Shown here: positions 17,028-25,014 of the stretch, in pieces
How the letters are laid out: every line of letters begins with the position of its first letter
Numbering within the stretch: the stretch's first letter is position 1
Assembly: GCF_049705945.1 (NCBI RefSeq)
Contig: NZ_JBNAMV010000004.1
Span: forward strand, 1 to 64,000
Direction of reading: 5' to 3'
From: Salarchaeum japonicum_A
GTDB taxonomy: Archaea; Halobacteriota; Halobacteria; Halobacteriales; Halobacteriaceae
DNA: 64,000 bases
Program-made: the position numbers and the translations under genes
Notes under the pieces: model-generated
Databases searched by the model: none
Seen by the model: the letters and a program-made list of their open reading frames with translations, nothing else
Told to the model about the DNA's origin: nothing

Positions 17028-17585
17028 TCAGTCGTCGCGGACGAGCGTGTCGTCCGCGAGGAACTTCTCGAGGTCGTGCGCGTCGTCTTCGATGGTTCTG
17101 ATGTGGTCTCGGAGCACGTCGGAGGTTCCGTTGTCGCCCAGTTCGTCGGCCAGCGTGATGTGGTCGCGGAACTGCACGGCGAGCGTCGCGTACCCGTCGA
17201 GGTCGTTCGAGAGCGACGACCGGAGGTCGTAGACGTCGCCGGCTTCGATGCGGAGCGGCGCGTGCTCGCGGATGCCCTTCGGTCCGTTCACGGGCACGCC
17301 GCCGAGGGCGACGACGCGGATGGCGAGCTCGTCCGTCATCTCCGCGAGTCGGTCCGCCGCGTCCTCTAGGAACTCCACGACTTGGCCGACATCGCGGCCG
17401 CTGAGCGTCCAGTACTGCTTGCGGAGTTGGTTGAACAGGATGTAGAGTCCGGAGAGGTCGCGGTTCAGCGCCGCCACCAGTTCCTCGGTCGTGGCGGTGT
17501 CGAGGCGGAGCGCGTTCTCTCCGACCGTTCCCCACTCCTGGCGGAGCGCGTCCTCACCGGGATGGCGGAGGTGGGGTGCGCTCAT
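17028..17585 (-). CDS. Dps-family protein, third gene of tandem array, ferroxidase site mostly lost
   Basis: A 185-aa four-helix ferritin-like protein. Aligned to E. coli Dps through the LRKxxW and ALGG anchors, the ligands H51, H63, D67, D78 and E82 become Y58, V70, E74, D85 and I89. Only the D78 equivalent is kept and the site could hardly oxidise iron. The fold is otherwise complete, including the C-terminal LxxxLADDTLVRDD. It is last in a three-gene unit, its ATG overlapping the middle gene's stop. It may be a structural subunit of a mixed shell or have a non-iron role. Confidence 0.87.
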   Translation of the reverse strand: MSAPHLRHPGEDALRQEWGTVGENALRLDTATTEELVAALNRDLSGLYILFNQLRKQYWTLSGRDVGQVVEFLEDAADRLAEMTDELAIRVVALGGVPVNGPKGIREHAPLRIEAGDVYDLRSSLSNDLDGYATLAVQFRDHITLADELGDNGTSDVLRDHIRTIEDDAHDLEKFLADDTLVRDD

Positions 17586-18154
17586 CGCGACACCTCCACG
17601 AGCGTGTCGTCCGCGAGCAGTTCTTCGAGGTCGTGCGCGGCGTCTTCGAGGTCTTCCAGTTCGTCCTGAAGCAGGTCGACAGTCGCCTCGTCACCGACCT
17701 GTTTCGCGAGCGTGACGTGGTCGCGCATGCTCGCGGCGAGCGTCGCGTACGCCTCCAGGTCGCCCTCGAGAGACGCGCGGAGGTCGAAGAGGTGTTCGGC
17801 CTCCAGGTGGACGGGCGAGTAGTCCTGAATCTGGGGCGGTGTGCTCGCCGGGACGCCGCCGAGTTCGGTGATGCGTTCGGCGATGGTGTCGTTCAGGTCG
17901 CGCGCTCGCTCGTAGCCGTCCTTGAGCACGTCCGCGACCTGTTCGTGTTCCGCGCCGGCGGCCGTCCAGTAGTGCTTGCGCAGGAGGTAGAAGAGGTTGA
18001 ACGCGCCCGCGTGGTCGGCGTTCAACGCCTCCACGACGCGCGCCGCGTCCTCGCGGTTGATGCGGAGTGCGTTCTCCTCGACCGTCCCCCACTCCTGGCG
18101 GACGGTCGCGCCGTCGAGCGGCTGGACGAGGCGGCCGGTTTGCGGGTTCGCCAT
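17582..18154 (-). CDS. Dps-family protein, middle gene of tandem array, partly degenerate ferroxidase site
   Basis: A 190-aa paralogue of its neighbours. In E. coli Dps numbering the ligands H51, H63, D67, D78, E82 are Y62, A74, K78, D89 and E93, so both histidines are gone while the acidic pair in helix B stays. The N-terminus has an extension of about 11 residues relative to the first gene. It starts two bases after the first gene's stop and overlaps the third gene by four, indicating one transcript. It is probably co-assembled with its paralogues, which is inference. Confidence 0.87.
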   Translation of the reverse strand: MANPQTGRLVQPLDGATVRQEWGTVEENALRINREDAARVVEALNADHAGAFNLFYLLRKHYWTAAGAEHEQVADVLKDGYERARDLNDTIAERITELGGVPASTPPQIQDYSPVHLEAEHLFDLRASLEGDLEAYATLAASMRDHVTLAKQVGDEATVDLLQDELEDLEDAAHDLEELLADDTLVEVSR

Positions 18155-18156
18155 CG

Positions 18157-18693
18157 TCAGTTCGTGCGGACGAGCGTGTCGTCCTCGAGGTAGTGGTCGA
18201 TTTCGTGTGCGGCGTTTTCGAGGTTTTCGAGGACGTCGCGGAGGAGTTCGCTCGTCGCGTAGTCCTCGAGGTCCTCGGCGAGACCGACGTGTTCGCGGAC
18301 GGTCTCGATGACGTCGCCGTACAGCTCGCGGTCGTGTTCGAGCGACGTGCGGATGTCGTAGACGTCCTCGCCCTCGAATTCGACGGGTGCGTGCTCTTCG
18401 AGGTTCGCGGGGCCGCTGATGGGGACGCCGCCGAGCGCCTGTGCGCGCTCCGCGAGTTCGTCCGCGGCGGCTTCTGCTTCCTCCGCTCGCTCGCCGAGGA
18501 ACTCGTGGAGGTCGTTGAACTCGGCGCCCTCGACGTTCCAGTGGTGCTTGCGGAGCTGGTGGTAGAGCACGTACGTCGCCGCGAGGTCGACGTTCAGCGC
18601 TTCCACGATCTGTTCGGCCTTCGCGGTCTCGATGCGGACCGCGTTCTCCTCGACGCTACCGGCCTTCCGACGAACGGTCTCCTGGGTGCTCAT
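18157..18693 (-). CDS. dpsA: DpsA-like ferritin, first gene of tandem array
   Basis: A 178-aa Dps protein that forms a 12-subunit shell, oxidises Fe2+ with peroxide and stores iron, protecting DNA. Ferroxidase residues H51, H63, D78 and E82 are at positions identical to E. coli Dps; D67 is G67 with Glu next to it. The signature RKHHWNVEGAEFNDLHEF is intact. The ATG at 18693 was chosen over upstream in-frame starts because a TATA-like TTTAAG (18721-18726) sits about 28-33 bases away and a palindrome lies between them. It is the promoter-proximal gene of the trio. Confidence 0.92.
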   Translation of the reverse strand: MSTQETVRRKAGSVEENAVRIETAKAEQIVEALNVDLAATYVLYHQLRKHHWNVEGAEFNDLHEFLGERAEEAEAAADELAERAQALGGVPISGPANLEEHAPVEFEGEDVYDIRTSLEHDRELYGDVIETVREHVGLAEDLEDYATSELLRDVLENLENAAHEIDHYLEDDTLVRTN

Positions 18694-18694
18694 T

Positions 18695-18710
18695 GCGTTC
18701 GTACGAACGC
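18695..18710 (-). promoter_or_regulatory. 16-bp perfect palindrome at the dps start (operator candidate)
   Basis: GCGTTCGTACGAACGC is a perfect palindrome one base upstream of the dpsA ATG and downstream of the TATA-like TTTAAG. A protein bound here would cover the transcription start. The binding protein is unknown. Confidence 0.6.
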
Positions 18711-18766
18711 ACGGAATTGACTTAAACGTTTTCCACAGAAACAACTATTTTTTCGACTCTAAGAAT

Positions 18767-18780
18767 TTAGGTTGTCCGAA
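18767..18780. promoter_or_regulatory. Imperfect DtxR-type iron box upstream of dps
   Basis: TTAGG-TTGT-CCGAA differs from the two perfect boxes at 15705 and 15741 by one base in the second arm. It lies about 45 bases upstream of the dps TATA-like element. An upstream box fits activation or weak control better than steric repression. Confidence 0.45.
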
Positions 18781-18888
18781 AACGCAAAATCAACTCAGGA
18801 TACCGAACCGACGGCCGCGCTCCGACCGCCTCGCCAGTTCTGCGCGTTGCCACTATCGAGCACACTGTCTGGAGTCCAGGCCGCCGGA

Positions 18889-19176
18889 CTATCTGTCGAG
18901 GCAGAGGTGGCAGGCGGCCGGCGTGGTGAGGTGAATCCGGTACTCTGTCTCGACGGGGCCGGTGCCGTCGTCGCTCTCCACGATGGAGTCCCACCTGGGG
19001 AAGAAGAGGTCGGGGGAGCCCCCGCAGTCGAAGCACGTCGTCATCGACGCGGGCGTCTGCGGGGTCAGCCAGCCGTCCTCACAGTCGAGGCAGAGGCTTC
19101 CCGCCACCGTCCCGGATGCGCGACCCACGGCGATTCGGTCGTAGTCGGCGGCGCGTCTGCAGCGATAACAATCCAT
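18889..19176 (-). CDS. Small zinc-ribbon protein with four CxxC motifs
   Basis: A 95-aa protein with four knuckles: CYRC (residues 3-6), CLDC (about 29-32), CFDC (about 48-51) and CHLC near the C-terminus. They could bind two zinc ions as a double ribbon. It has no signal peptide or membrane helix. Conserved zinc-ribbon proteins of this size are common in haloarchaea; the role is unknown. Its promoter region is separated from the methyltransferase that follows on the same strand. Confidence 0.8.
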   Translation of the reverse strand: MDCYRCRRAADYDRIAVGRASGTVAGSLCLDCEDGWLTPQTPASMTTCFDCGGSPDLFFPRWDSIVESDDGTGPVETEYRIHLTTPAACHLCLDR

Positions 19177-19282
19177 CGTGATGGCGCACTGCTCGTGCGA
19201 CTCTGCGCTAACCCATCACGGACACCCCCATTAGTATTTGGTCAGAACGAATACGTGTTCGCCGGCCGGGGTTTCGCGGCGG

Positions 19283-19894
19283 TCAGAGCACGCGAAACAC
19301 GCGAATCGTGTCGCGAGACGTGGATTCCGCCAAGAGCTGTGCGGCGCCGAGGTCGCTGAACACGCGCTTCCAGTCGCGGTGGTAGAGCGGGAAGTCGTCG
19401 TTCACGTAACTCACGTCTTGGTCGCCGGCGGTCGGATTGTTCCCCTCGTTCTCCGCGGTGGCGAGCAAGTCGTCGGTGACGCGCACGACCTCCTCGAACA
19501 CCCAGTCGTCCGCGGGATGGACGTGTTGGAGTGTTTCCACACTGTACACGGCGTCGAACGTACCCTCGTCGAACTCGGGTAACCGGTCTTCGAGCGCGCC
19601 CGCGTGGAAGGTCCCGGTGTCGTGGAGTCGCGGGAAGTGCTCGGCCATCACGTCGAACGACTCGGCGTTGATGTCGATGCCGTGGAGGTTCTCGAACCCG
19701 CGCTCGTGGAGGTGCGAAAGGTGGCGGCCGGAGCCACAGCCGAGTTCGAGAATCGACGCGTCGTCCGCGAGGTAGTGCGTGAACGCGTCGGCGAGCGTCT
19801 CGCTCACGTCGTTCGGTCCGAGGTGGGCGTAGTACTCCGGCGAGAACTCCCCGGAGCGCTCCGCCCAGTCCTCGCGAACGTCGTCCGGGTGCAT
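19283..19894 (-). CDS. Class I SAM-dependent methyltransferase
   Basis: A 203-aa methyltransferase with motif I SILELGCGSGRHLSHL (about residues 48-63), motif II region LHGIDINAESFD and a motif IV-like FDAVYSVETLQHVHP. The HPADDWVFEEVVRV part resembles UbiE/small-molecule or tRNA methyltransferases, so the substrate is open. The ATG at 19894 (MHPDDVREDWAERSGEF) was chosen over 20065, as the upstream extension would run into the neighbouring promoter. Confidence 0.83.
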   Translation of the reverse strand: MHPDDVREDWAERSGEFSPEYYAHLGPNDVSETLADAFTHYLADDASILELGCGSGRHLSHLHERGFENLHGIDINAESFDVMAEHFPRLHDTGTFHAGALEDRLPEFDEGTFDAVYSVETLQHVHPADDWVFEEVVRVTDDLLATAENEGNNPTAGDQDVSYVNDDFPLYHRDWKRVFSDLGAAQLLAESTSRDTIRVFRVL

Positions 19895-20073
19895 AGTTCG
19901 GAGAACGCGCGTCCGGTGTTTATACCCCGCGACTCGCCGGAGTCCCGAACGCCGCGCTCGTTCGCCAGTGGTATCGCAGTGCTGTCGCGGGACACAGGGC
20001 GCGAGGCCCGTGGTGCGCGGTGGAACGCCACGGCCGATGAAACCCTTATACGCGCTGAGTCCCAAGCATTGAT

Positions 20074-20733
20074 ATGAGCTACGACGCCGTCGTGTTCGAC
20101 AACGACGGGGTTCTCGTCGGTCGGACGAGTTACAACGTGCTGCGCGAGGCCGCTGAGACGACCTTCAAGCAGTTCGGTGTGACCGACCCCGACCCCGAGC
20201 ACATCGAGACGATGGCCGCGGGTGTGGACCCGTCGGACATCGACGATATCTGTAACGCGTACGACTTGAACCCCCATCAACTCTGGGAGATTCGCGACCG
20301 AGCGGGAACGCTCGCGCAACGCACTGAGGTCCACGAGGGCCGCAAAACCCTCTACGACGACCTGCACGTGCTGGACGACCTCGACCTCGATTACGGGGTC
20401 GTGAGTTCGAACCAGCAGGCGACCGTCGAGTTCGTGCTCGACCACTACGGAGTCTCCGACCGATTCGGCGCGGTGTACGGCCGCGAACCGACGCTGGAAA
20501 GCCTGCGACGCCGGAAGCCGAACCCATACTACCTCCACCGCGCGCTGGAGGACCTGGGGACGACGAACGCGCTGTTCGTCGGGGACAACGAGTCCGACAT
20601 CCACGCGGCGAACAACGCGGGCATCGACTCGGCGTTCATCCGCCGCCCGCACCGCGAGGACTGGTATCTGAACGTGGAGCCGACCCACGACATCGACGGG
20701 CTGGACGACCTGCACGACATCTGCGCGCCCTGA
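20074..20733 (+). CDS. HAD-superfamily hydrolase (phosphatase)
   Basis: A 219-aa HAD phosphatase. The nucleophile motif is VVFDNDGVLV (residues 6-15), motif II is GVVSSNQQ (about 108), the Lys of motif III is in RRRKPNPYYL, and motif IV is FVGDNESDIHAA. The cap inserted after motif I suggests a subfamily I member of the phosphoglycolate/beta-phosphoglucomutase type. The substrate cannot be told from sequence. CCTTATACGCG upstream (20044-20054) is a good TATA region for a leaderless start. Confidence 0.88.
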   Translation: MSYDAVVFDNDGVLVGRTSYNVLREAAETTFKQFGVTDPDPEHIETMAAGVDPSDIDDICNAYDLNPHQLWEIRDRAGTLAQRTEVHEGRKTLYDDLHVLDDLDLDYGVVSSNQQATVEFVLDHYGVSDRFGAVYGREPTLESLRRRKPNPYYLHRALEDLGTTNALFVGDNESDIHAANNAGIDSAFIRRPHREDWYLNVEPTHDIDGLDDLHDICAP

Positions 20734-20823
20734 CGGCCGCCCCCCTTTTTCGCACCTGCCATGTTAGTAGTTACCACCTACCAAAGATATATGGTGGTGG
20801 CGTCGAATGTCAGGAACGTTCAG

Positions 20824-21057
20824 GTGAGAACAGTGACTGTACGACACCGCGCCGGCCGCTGGACGCTCGGGGAGAAGACGGATGGAGTATTCATCGTGAA
20901 GAAGGGAGGGCAGTACGAGGCGAAAATCCTCACTGACAGCTACGACCCGTCCCCCGAGGACGACGAACGCAGCGTCCGCAGCACCCTCATCGAGGTGCCG
21001 GACGTGGGGGCGGCGAGGGACGCGTTCCGCGAGTACGTCCGCACTGAATCCCGGTAG
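20824..21057 (+). CDS. Conserved small haloarchaeal protein, unknown function
   Basis: About 77 residues from a GTG start (VRTVTVRHRAGRWTLGEK), acidic towards the end with a predicted beta-rich core (GVFIVKKGGQYEAKILT). I do not recognise it. Upstream ATGs at 20761 and 20791 are in frame but overlap the TATA-like AGATATATGG (20784-20793), so GTG 20824 or 20833 is more likely. No membrane segment or metal motif. Confidence 0.62.
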   Translation: MRTVTVRHRAGRWTLGEKTDGVFIVKKGGQYEAKILTDSYDPSPEDDERSVRSTLIEVPDVGAARDAFREYVRTESR

Positions 21058-21097
21058 CGCCACAACGATTTTTTGACTCGCAGCGATATCCCCGAGT

Positions 21098-21211
21098 ATG
21101 TCGGACTTCGACACCTACGAGTGCGACACGTGTGGTGGCGAGTTCAAGGCATACCCGGACGCGAAGGCAGCGAAAACGGGATTCTGTAGTCCGCGCTGTC
21201 AGACGACCTAG
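21098..21211 (+). CDS. 37-aa zinc-finger microprotein
   Basis: Reads MSDFDTYECDTCGGEF then a KAYPDAKAAKTGFC segment and ends SPRCQTT. CxxC plus CxxxC would bind one zinc, as in YHS/TRASH- or DUF-type metal-binding knuckles. Such tiny zinc-finger proteins are numerous in haloarchaea. ATTTTTTGAC (21068-21077) is a TATA-like stretch 21-30 bases upstream. It shares the bases CTAG with the convergent guaB gene, each using half as its stop codon. Confidence 0.72.
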   Translation: MSDFDTYECDTCGGEFKAYPDAKAAKTGFCSPRCQTT

Positions 21212-22701
21212 TTCTGCGGGCTGTAGTTCGGCGCTTCGTCCGTAATCATCACGTCGTGCGGGTGGCCTTCGGTCTGCCCGGCCTGGGACACTCGGACGAA
21301 CTCCGCGCGCTCCTTGTAGTCCGGAATGGTCTCCGCGCCGACGTACCCCATGCCGGACTGGATGCCGCCGACGAGCTGGTGGAGTTCGGACGCGACGCTG
21401 CCCTTGTAGGGGGTCGCGGCCTCGACACCTTCAGGAACGAACTCCTCGTCTTCCTGTTCTTCCTTGAGGTAGCGTTCGCCGCCGCCGGACTGCATCGCGC
21501 CGACGGAGCCCATTCCCCGGTACTGCTTGTACTTCTTGCCGTCCACGGTGATGACGCGGCCGGGGGCTTCGTCCGTACCGGCGAAGTAGGAACCGAGCAT
21601 CACGGCGTCCGCGCCCGCGGCAATGGCCTTCGCGGCGTCCCCGGAGTACCGGATGCCGCCGTCCGCGATGACGGGCACGTCGTACTCCGCGGCCACGTCA
21701 GCGACCTCGGCGACCGCGGTAATCTGGGGCATCCCGGCGCCCGTGACGACGCGCGTCGTGCAGATTGAGCCGGGGCCGATGCCGACCTTGATGCCGTCCG
21801 CGAAGTCCACGATTTCCTCGGCGGCCTCCTTCGTGCCGACGTTCCCGACGACCACGTCCGCGTCGATAGTCTCGCGGATTTCGCGCGCGGAGTCGATGAC
21901 GTTGAGGTTGTGCGCGTGCGCGCAGTCGATGAACACGACGTCTGCACCCGCATCGTCCGCGGTTTTCGCGCGCTCCACGTCGAACGGGCCGACGGCGACG
22001 CCGACGACGAGTTCGCCGTTCTCGTCCCGCGCGGCGTCGTCGTGTTCCCGGCGTTCGAGGATGCTCTGCATCGTCACGAGACCGGCGAGCGCGCCGTCCT
22101 CGACGATGGGGATGCGTTCGACCTTGTGGTCGTACATCAGGTCGAGCGCCTCGCGCGCCTCGACTTCGGGGCCGGCGGTGATGACTTCGTCCGTCATCGC
22201 CTCCTCCACGAGGTCGTCCTCGTTCACGCCGAGGTACGGCCGGATGTCCGTGTTCGAGATGATGCCGAGGACTTCGTCCGCGTCGTCGACGACAGGCGCG
22301 CCGCTCACGCCCTCGCGCGCCATCATCGCGTCCACTTCGCTAATGGTCTGGCCGGGGCGCGCGGTGACCACGTCCTCGCGGCGGATGACGAGTTCGTCCG
22401 CGCGCTTCACGCGCTCGACTTCGGCTGCCATCTCCTCTGCGTCCATGTTCTGGTGGAGGACGCCGAGGCCGCCTTCGCGGGCGAGCGCGATGGCGAGGCC
22501 GCTTTCGGTGACGGTGTCCATCGCCGCGGAGAGCACGGGCGCGTTGAGTTCCACGTTCTTGGAGACGCGCGTGGAGACATCCGCTGCGTCGGGCTCAACG
22601 CGGCTCTCCTTCGGGCGGAGAAGAACGTCGTCGAAGGTCAGCGCTTCCGGTACCTGGAGTTTCTCGGAGAAGTGTCCGTCGCTGGAATCGTCTCGCGCCA
22701 T
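21208..22701 (-). CDS. guaB: IMP dehydrogenase
   Basis: A 497-aa enzyme that oxidises IMP to XMP with NAD+, the first committed step of GMP synthesis. The catalytic loop is GPGSICTTRVVTGAG with the active-site Cys. Two CBS modules sit in the N-terminal half (EDVVTARPGQTISEV and EAMTDEVITAGPEVE). YKQYRGMGSVGAM is the conserved flap region. The ATG at 22701 (MARDDSSDGHFSEKLQVPE) was chosen over a far upstream ATG at 22851 whose extension is unlike the family. Length is normal. Confidence 0.96.
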   Translation of the reverse strand: MARDDSSDGHFSEKLQVPEALTFDDVLLRPKESRVEPDAADVSTRVSKNVELNAPVLSAAMDTVTESGLAIALAREGGLGVLHQNMDAEEMAAEVERVKRADELVIRREDVVTARPGQTISEVDAMMAREGVSGAPVVDDADEVLGIISNTDIRPYLGVNEDDLVEEAMTDEVITAGPEVEAREALDLMYDHKVERIPIVEDGALAGLVTMQSILERREHDDAARDENGELVVGVAVGPFDVERAKTADDAGADVVFIDCAHAHNLNVIDSAREIRETIDADVVVGNVGTKEAAEEIVDFADGIKVGIGPGSICTTRVVTGAGMPQITAVAEVADVAAEYDVPVIADGGIRYSGDAAKAIAAGADAVMLGSYFAGTDEAPGRVITVDGKKYKQYRGMGSVGAMQSGGGERYLKEEQEDEEFVPEGVEAATPYKGSVASELHQLVGGIQSGMGYVGAETIPDYKERAEFVRVSQAGQTEGHPHDVMITDEAPNYSPQN

Positions 22702-22941
22702 GTAAACCGCACACGTTCGTGGGGGAAAAGCGTTCCGAGACTCCTCTCGATGTGCACCACGATGCCACACGCTCGTGGAATGGCAGCCCGAAACGACCGC
22801 CGTGAAAGTGAACAATCGTCGGGATATGGGATTCCGGACCCACGAACCCACGGCATTGTTTAAAAAAGAGCGAAACTATCATCGGTGTGTGTCGCCGTTT
22901 CTCACACAATACTTATGCGTTTGTCTTGGATACGCGAACGT

Positions 22942-23139
22942 ATGGACTCCCACAGTCCCAGCATCGCGCGCACCGCCGGCAACCACGCCCTCCCCTCCGG
23001 CATCCAGACACTCGTGTGCGCGAAATTTGGGACAACGGGACCGAAATTCGACTGGCAGCCAGCCGGTCGACACGACGCGTCACAGTCGTCGCGTCCCCGC
23101 TACCACCGGACGGCCCCCGGTCACGGCCATCATCCCTGA
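22942..23139 (+). CDS. Possible 65-aa leader protein coupled to DUF5794-like gene
   Basis: An ORF starting MDSHSPSIARTAGNHALP, not recognised. Two points support it: the TATA-like ATACTTATG (22909-22917) lies at the right distance for a leaderless start, and its stop overlaps the next ATG (TGATG, 23137-23141). Against it, the composition is less acidic than usual and no homologue comes to mind. It may be a regulatory leader rather than a functional protein. Confidence 0.4.
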   Translation: MDSHSPSIARTAGNHALPSGIQTLVCAKFGTTGPKFDWQPAGRHDASQSSRPRYHRTAPGHGHHP

Positions 23140-24050
23140 TGAGTAGCTCACGCCACCCAATCGCGCTCCGCCTGGAGCGACAGGTCGGCGGCGCGACCCG
23201 CCTCCTCGCGACCGTGATGCTCCTCCCGCTCGTCGACGGTATCTTCCCAGCGCTCGTGCTCGCGGGCGCACTCGACACCTGGGCCGGCGTCCTCCAGGTC
23301 GGCCTGCTCGTCTTCGGCGGGAGCGCCACGGTCGCCGTCATCCTAGCCGAGCTCGAAACCGACGTTCGCACGCAGGCACGCGCCGTCCTCACTGTCGGCG
23401 TCCCGCTCGTCGCGCTCGCCGTCCTCGAAGCGGCGCTCGCGCCAACCATCGAGAGCCTGCTCGACATTCAGGTGTTCGAGCGGTTCGCCGCCCTCGTCAT
23501 CCTCGCCATCGCCGCGAAGACCGCGAGCGCCACCATCGGCGAGTACCTACCCAGTCCCGGCGTCATCGTCGGCCTCGGATTCGTCGCCGCCATCAGCCTC
23601 GGCGACGTGACGCTCTCCGTCCAGACGAACCCGACGCTGATGCTGCACGCGGCCGCGGCCGGACTCGTCGCCGTCGCGTTCGCGCTCGGCGTCGTGTTCG
23701 CCCAGCCCTACCTCTACCGGCTCATCGACATCGACCGCTTCCGGTTCGGCAGCGCGGTCGCGCTCGCGACGCTCGCGCTCAGCCTGTTCGTCCCCGCCAC
23801 CATCCCGCCCGAAGCACCTATCGTCGTCTTCGCCATCGCCGGCGTGCTCGCCGTCGACCCCGACGCCGCCGACGAACTCGCGCACGGCCAGACGTCCGCG
23901 GACTCGCCTGCAAACCCACCCGCTGACCCGCCCGTAGACCAGCCCGCGAAACAGGCCGCCGCCACGGACGGCGGCGACAGCGATTCCGAGGACTCAGGTC
24001 GCGCGTACCCCGGCGAGGACGCTGGCGAGGAACGCGCGCCCTGGCTGTAA
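23139..24050 (+). CDS. Polytopic membrane protein, DUF5794-like
   Basis: A 303-aa protein with about six to seven hydrophobic helices between residues 20 and 245, beginning LLATVMLLPLVDGIFPALVL, and a hydrophilic C-terminal tail of about 55 residues rich in Pro, Asp and Ser. The family (DUF5794, from memory) is haloarchaea-specific and its function is unknown. The ATG at 23139 overlaps the stop of the small upstream ORF. The next gene, a DUF5795-like zinc protein, follows after 37 bases and may be functionally linked. Confidence 0.8.
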   Translation: MSSSRHPIALRLERQVGGATRLLATVMLLPLVDGIFPALVLAGALDTWAGVLQVGLLVFGGSATVAVILAELETDVRTQARAVLTVGVPLVALAVLEAALAPTIESLLDIQVFERFAALVILAIAAKTASATIGEYLPSPGVIVGLGFVAAISLGDVTLSVQTNPTLMLHAAAAGLVAVAFALGVVFAQPYLYRLIDIDRFRFGSAVALATLALSLFVPATIPPEAPIVVFAIAGVLAVDPDAADELAHGQTSADSPANPPADPPVDQPAKQAAATDGGDSDSEDSGRAYPGEDAGEERAPWL

Positions 24051-24087
24051 CGGAGGTCTTAGGACGCTCCACGCGTTTTCCCCGAGT

Positions 24088-24315
24088 ATGTCCGAAAACC
24101 GCGTCGTTCAAGGCCGCATGGTCACTCCGAAGAAACTCGCCGAACTCGTCGAAGGCGACTCCGTGATGGAGGCCGAAGCCATCGAGGACGCCGACCGCGA
24201 CTGCCCCGACTGCGGCGGCGACGTCATCTCCGTCACCTACATGCCCTCGGTCACCGAGCTCGCCACCGCCTACAAGTGCCAGGACTGCGACTGGAGCGAG
24301 CGAACCGAGGCGTGA
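24088..24315 (+). CDS. Zinc-ribbon protein, DUF5795-like
   Basis: A 75-aa acidic protein ending in a rubredoxin-like zinc ribbon: CPDCGGD (about residues 39-45) and CQDCDWSE (about 65-72). The family name is recalled, and the role is unknown. Its stop overlaps the GTG start of the diphthine-ammonia-ligase-like gene (GTGA at 24312), so the two are co-translated; a link to translation-factor modification is possible. Confidence 0.82.
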   Translation: MSENRVVQGRMVTPKKLAELVEGDSVMEAEAIEDADRDCPDCGGDVISVTYMPSVTELATAYKCQDCDWSERTEA

Positions 24316-24971
24316 CGACCGTCCTCGCGTGGAGCGGCGGGAAAGACGCCACGCTCGCCCTCCACCGACTCATCGAAACCGGCGACCCGCCGCTCGAACT
24401 CTACACTACCGGAATCCGGGAGACCGACCGCACGAGCATGCACGGCGTCCGCTGGCGGCTGATTCGGGCCCAAGAGGACGCGCTCGGGTTCGACCTCCAG
24501 CGAATCGACATCCCCACTGACGCCGGGAACGACGCCTACGAAGCCACGATGCGCGAGCACTTCCAGGACTACGCCGAACGGGGCGTCACCGAGGTCGCGT
24601 ACGCCGACCTCTACCTCGAAGACATCCGCCAGTACCGCGAACGCCTCCTCGCCAACACGCCGCTCACCGGCCGCTGGCCGCTCTGGAACGAACTCACCCA
24701 GGACATCGCCCGCGAGTTCATCGACCTCGGCTACCAAGCGACCGTCGTCTGCGTCACCGACCACCTCGGCCCCGACTACCTCGGCCGCACCTACGACCGC
24801 GACTTTCTCGCCGACCTCCCCAGCGACGCCGACCCCTGCGGCGAAAACGGCGAATTCCACACCTTCGTCCACGACGGCCCCCACTTCGACCACCCCATCC
24901 AATTCGACCACGGCGACACCGTCACCCGCACCCTCGACGACACCACCCACCACTACCTCGACCTCACCTGA
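24312..24971 (+). CDS. Diphthine--ammonia ligase-like PP-loop ATPase (Dph6 family)
   Basis: A 219-aa ATP-pyrophosphatase of the DUF71 family. The PP-loop is WSGGKDATLALH (residues 6-17), and the EVAYADLYLEDIRQYRE region is typical. In eukaryotes Dph6 amidates diphthine on elongation factor 2, the final step of diphthamide synthesis. Haloarchaea make diphthamide (dph5 is also in this window), so the same role is likely. The start is GTG overlapping the upstream stop. Confidence 0.85.
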   Translation: MTTVLAWSGGKDATLALHRLIETGDPPLELYTTGIRETDRTSMHGVRWRLIRAQEDALGFDLQRIDIPTDAGNDAYEATMREHFQDYAERGVTEVAYADLYLEDIRQYRERLLANTPLTGRWPLWNELTQDIAREFIDLGYQATVVCVTDHLGPDYLGRTYDRDFLADLPSDADPCGENGEFHTFVHDGPHFDHPIQFDHGDTVTRTLDDTTHHYLDLT

Positions 24972-25014
24972 ACCGAAACCCATTTACTACAAATCCCCCA
25001 ACGAACGAGTGCAC

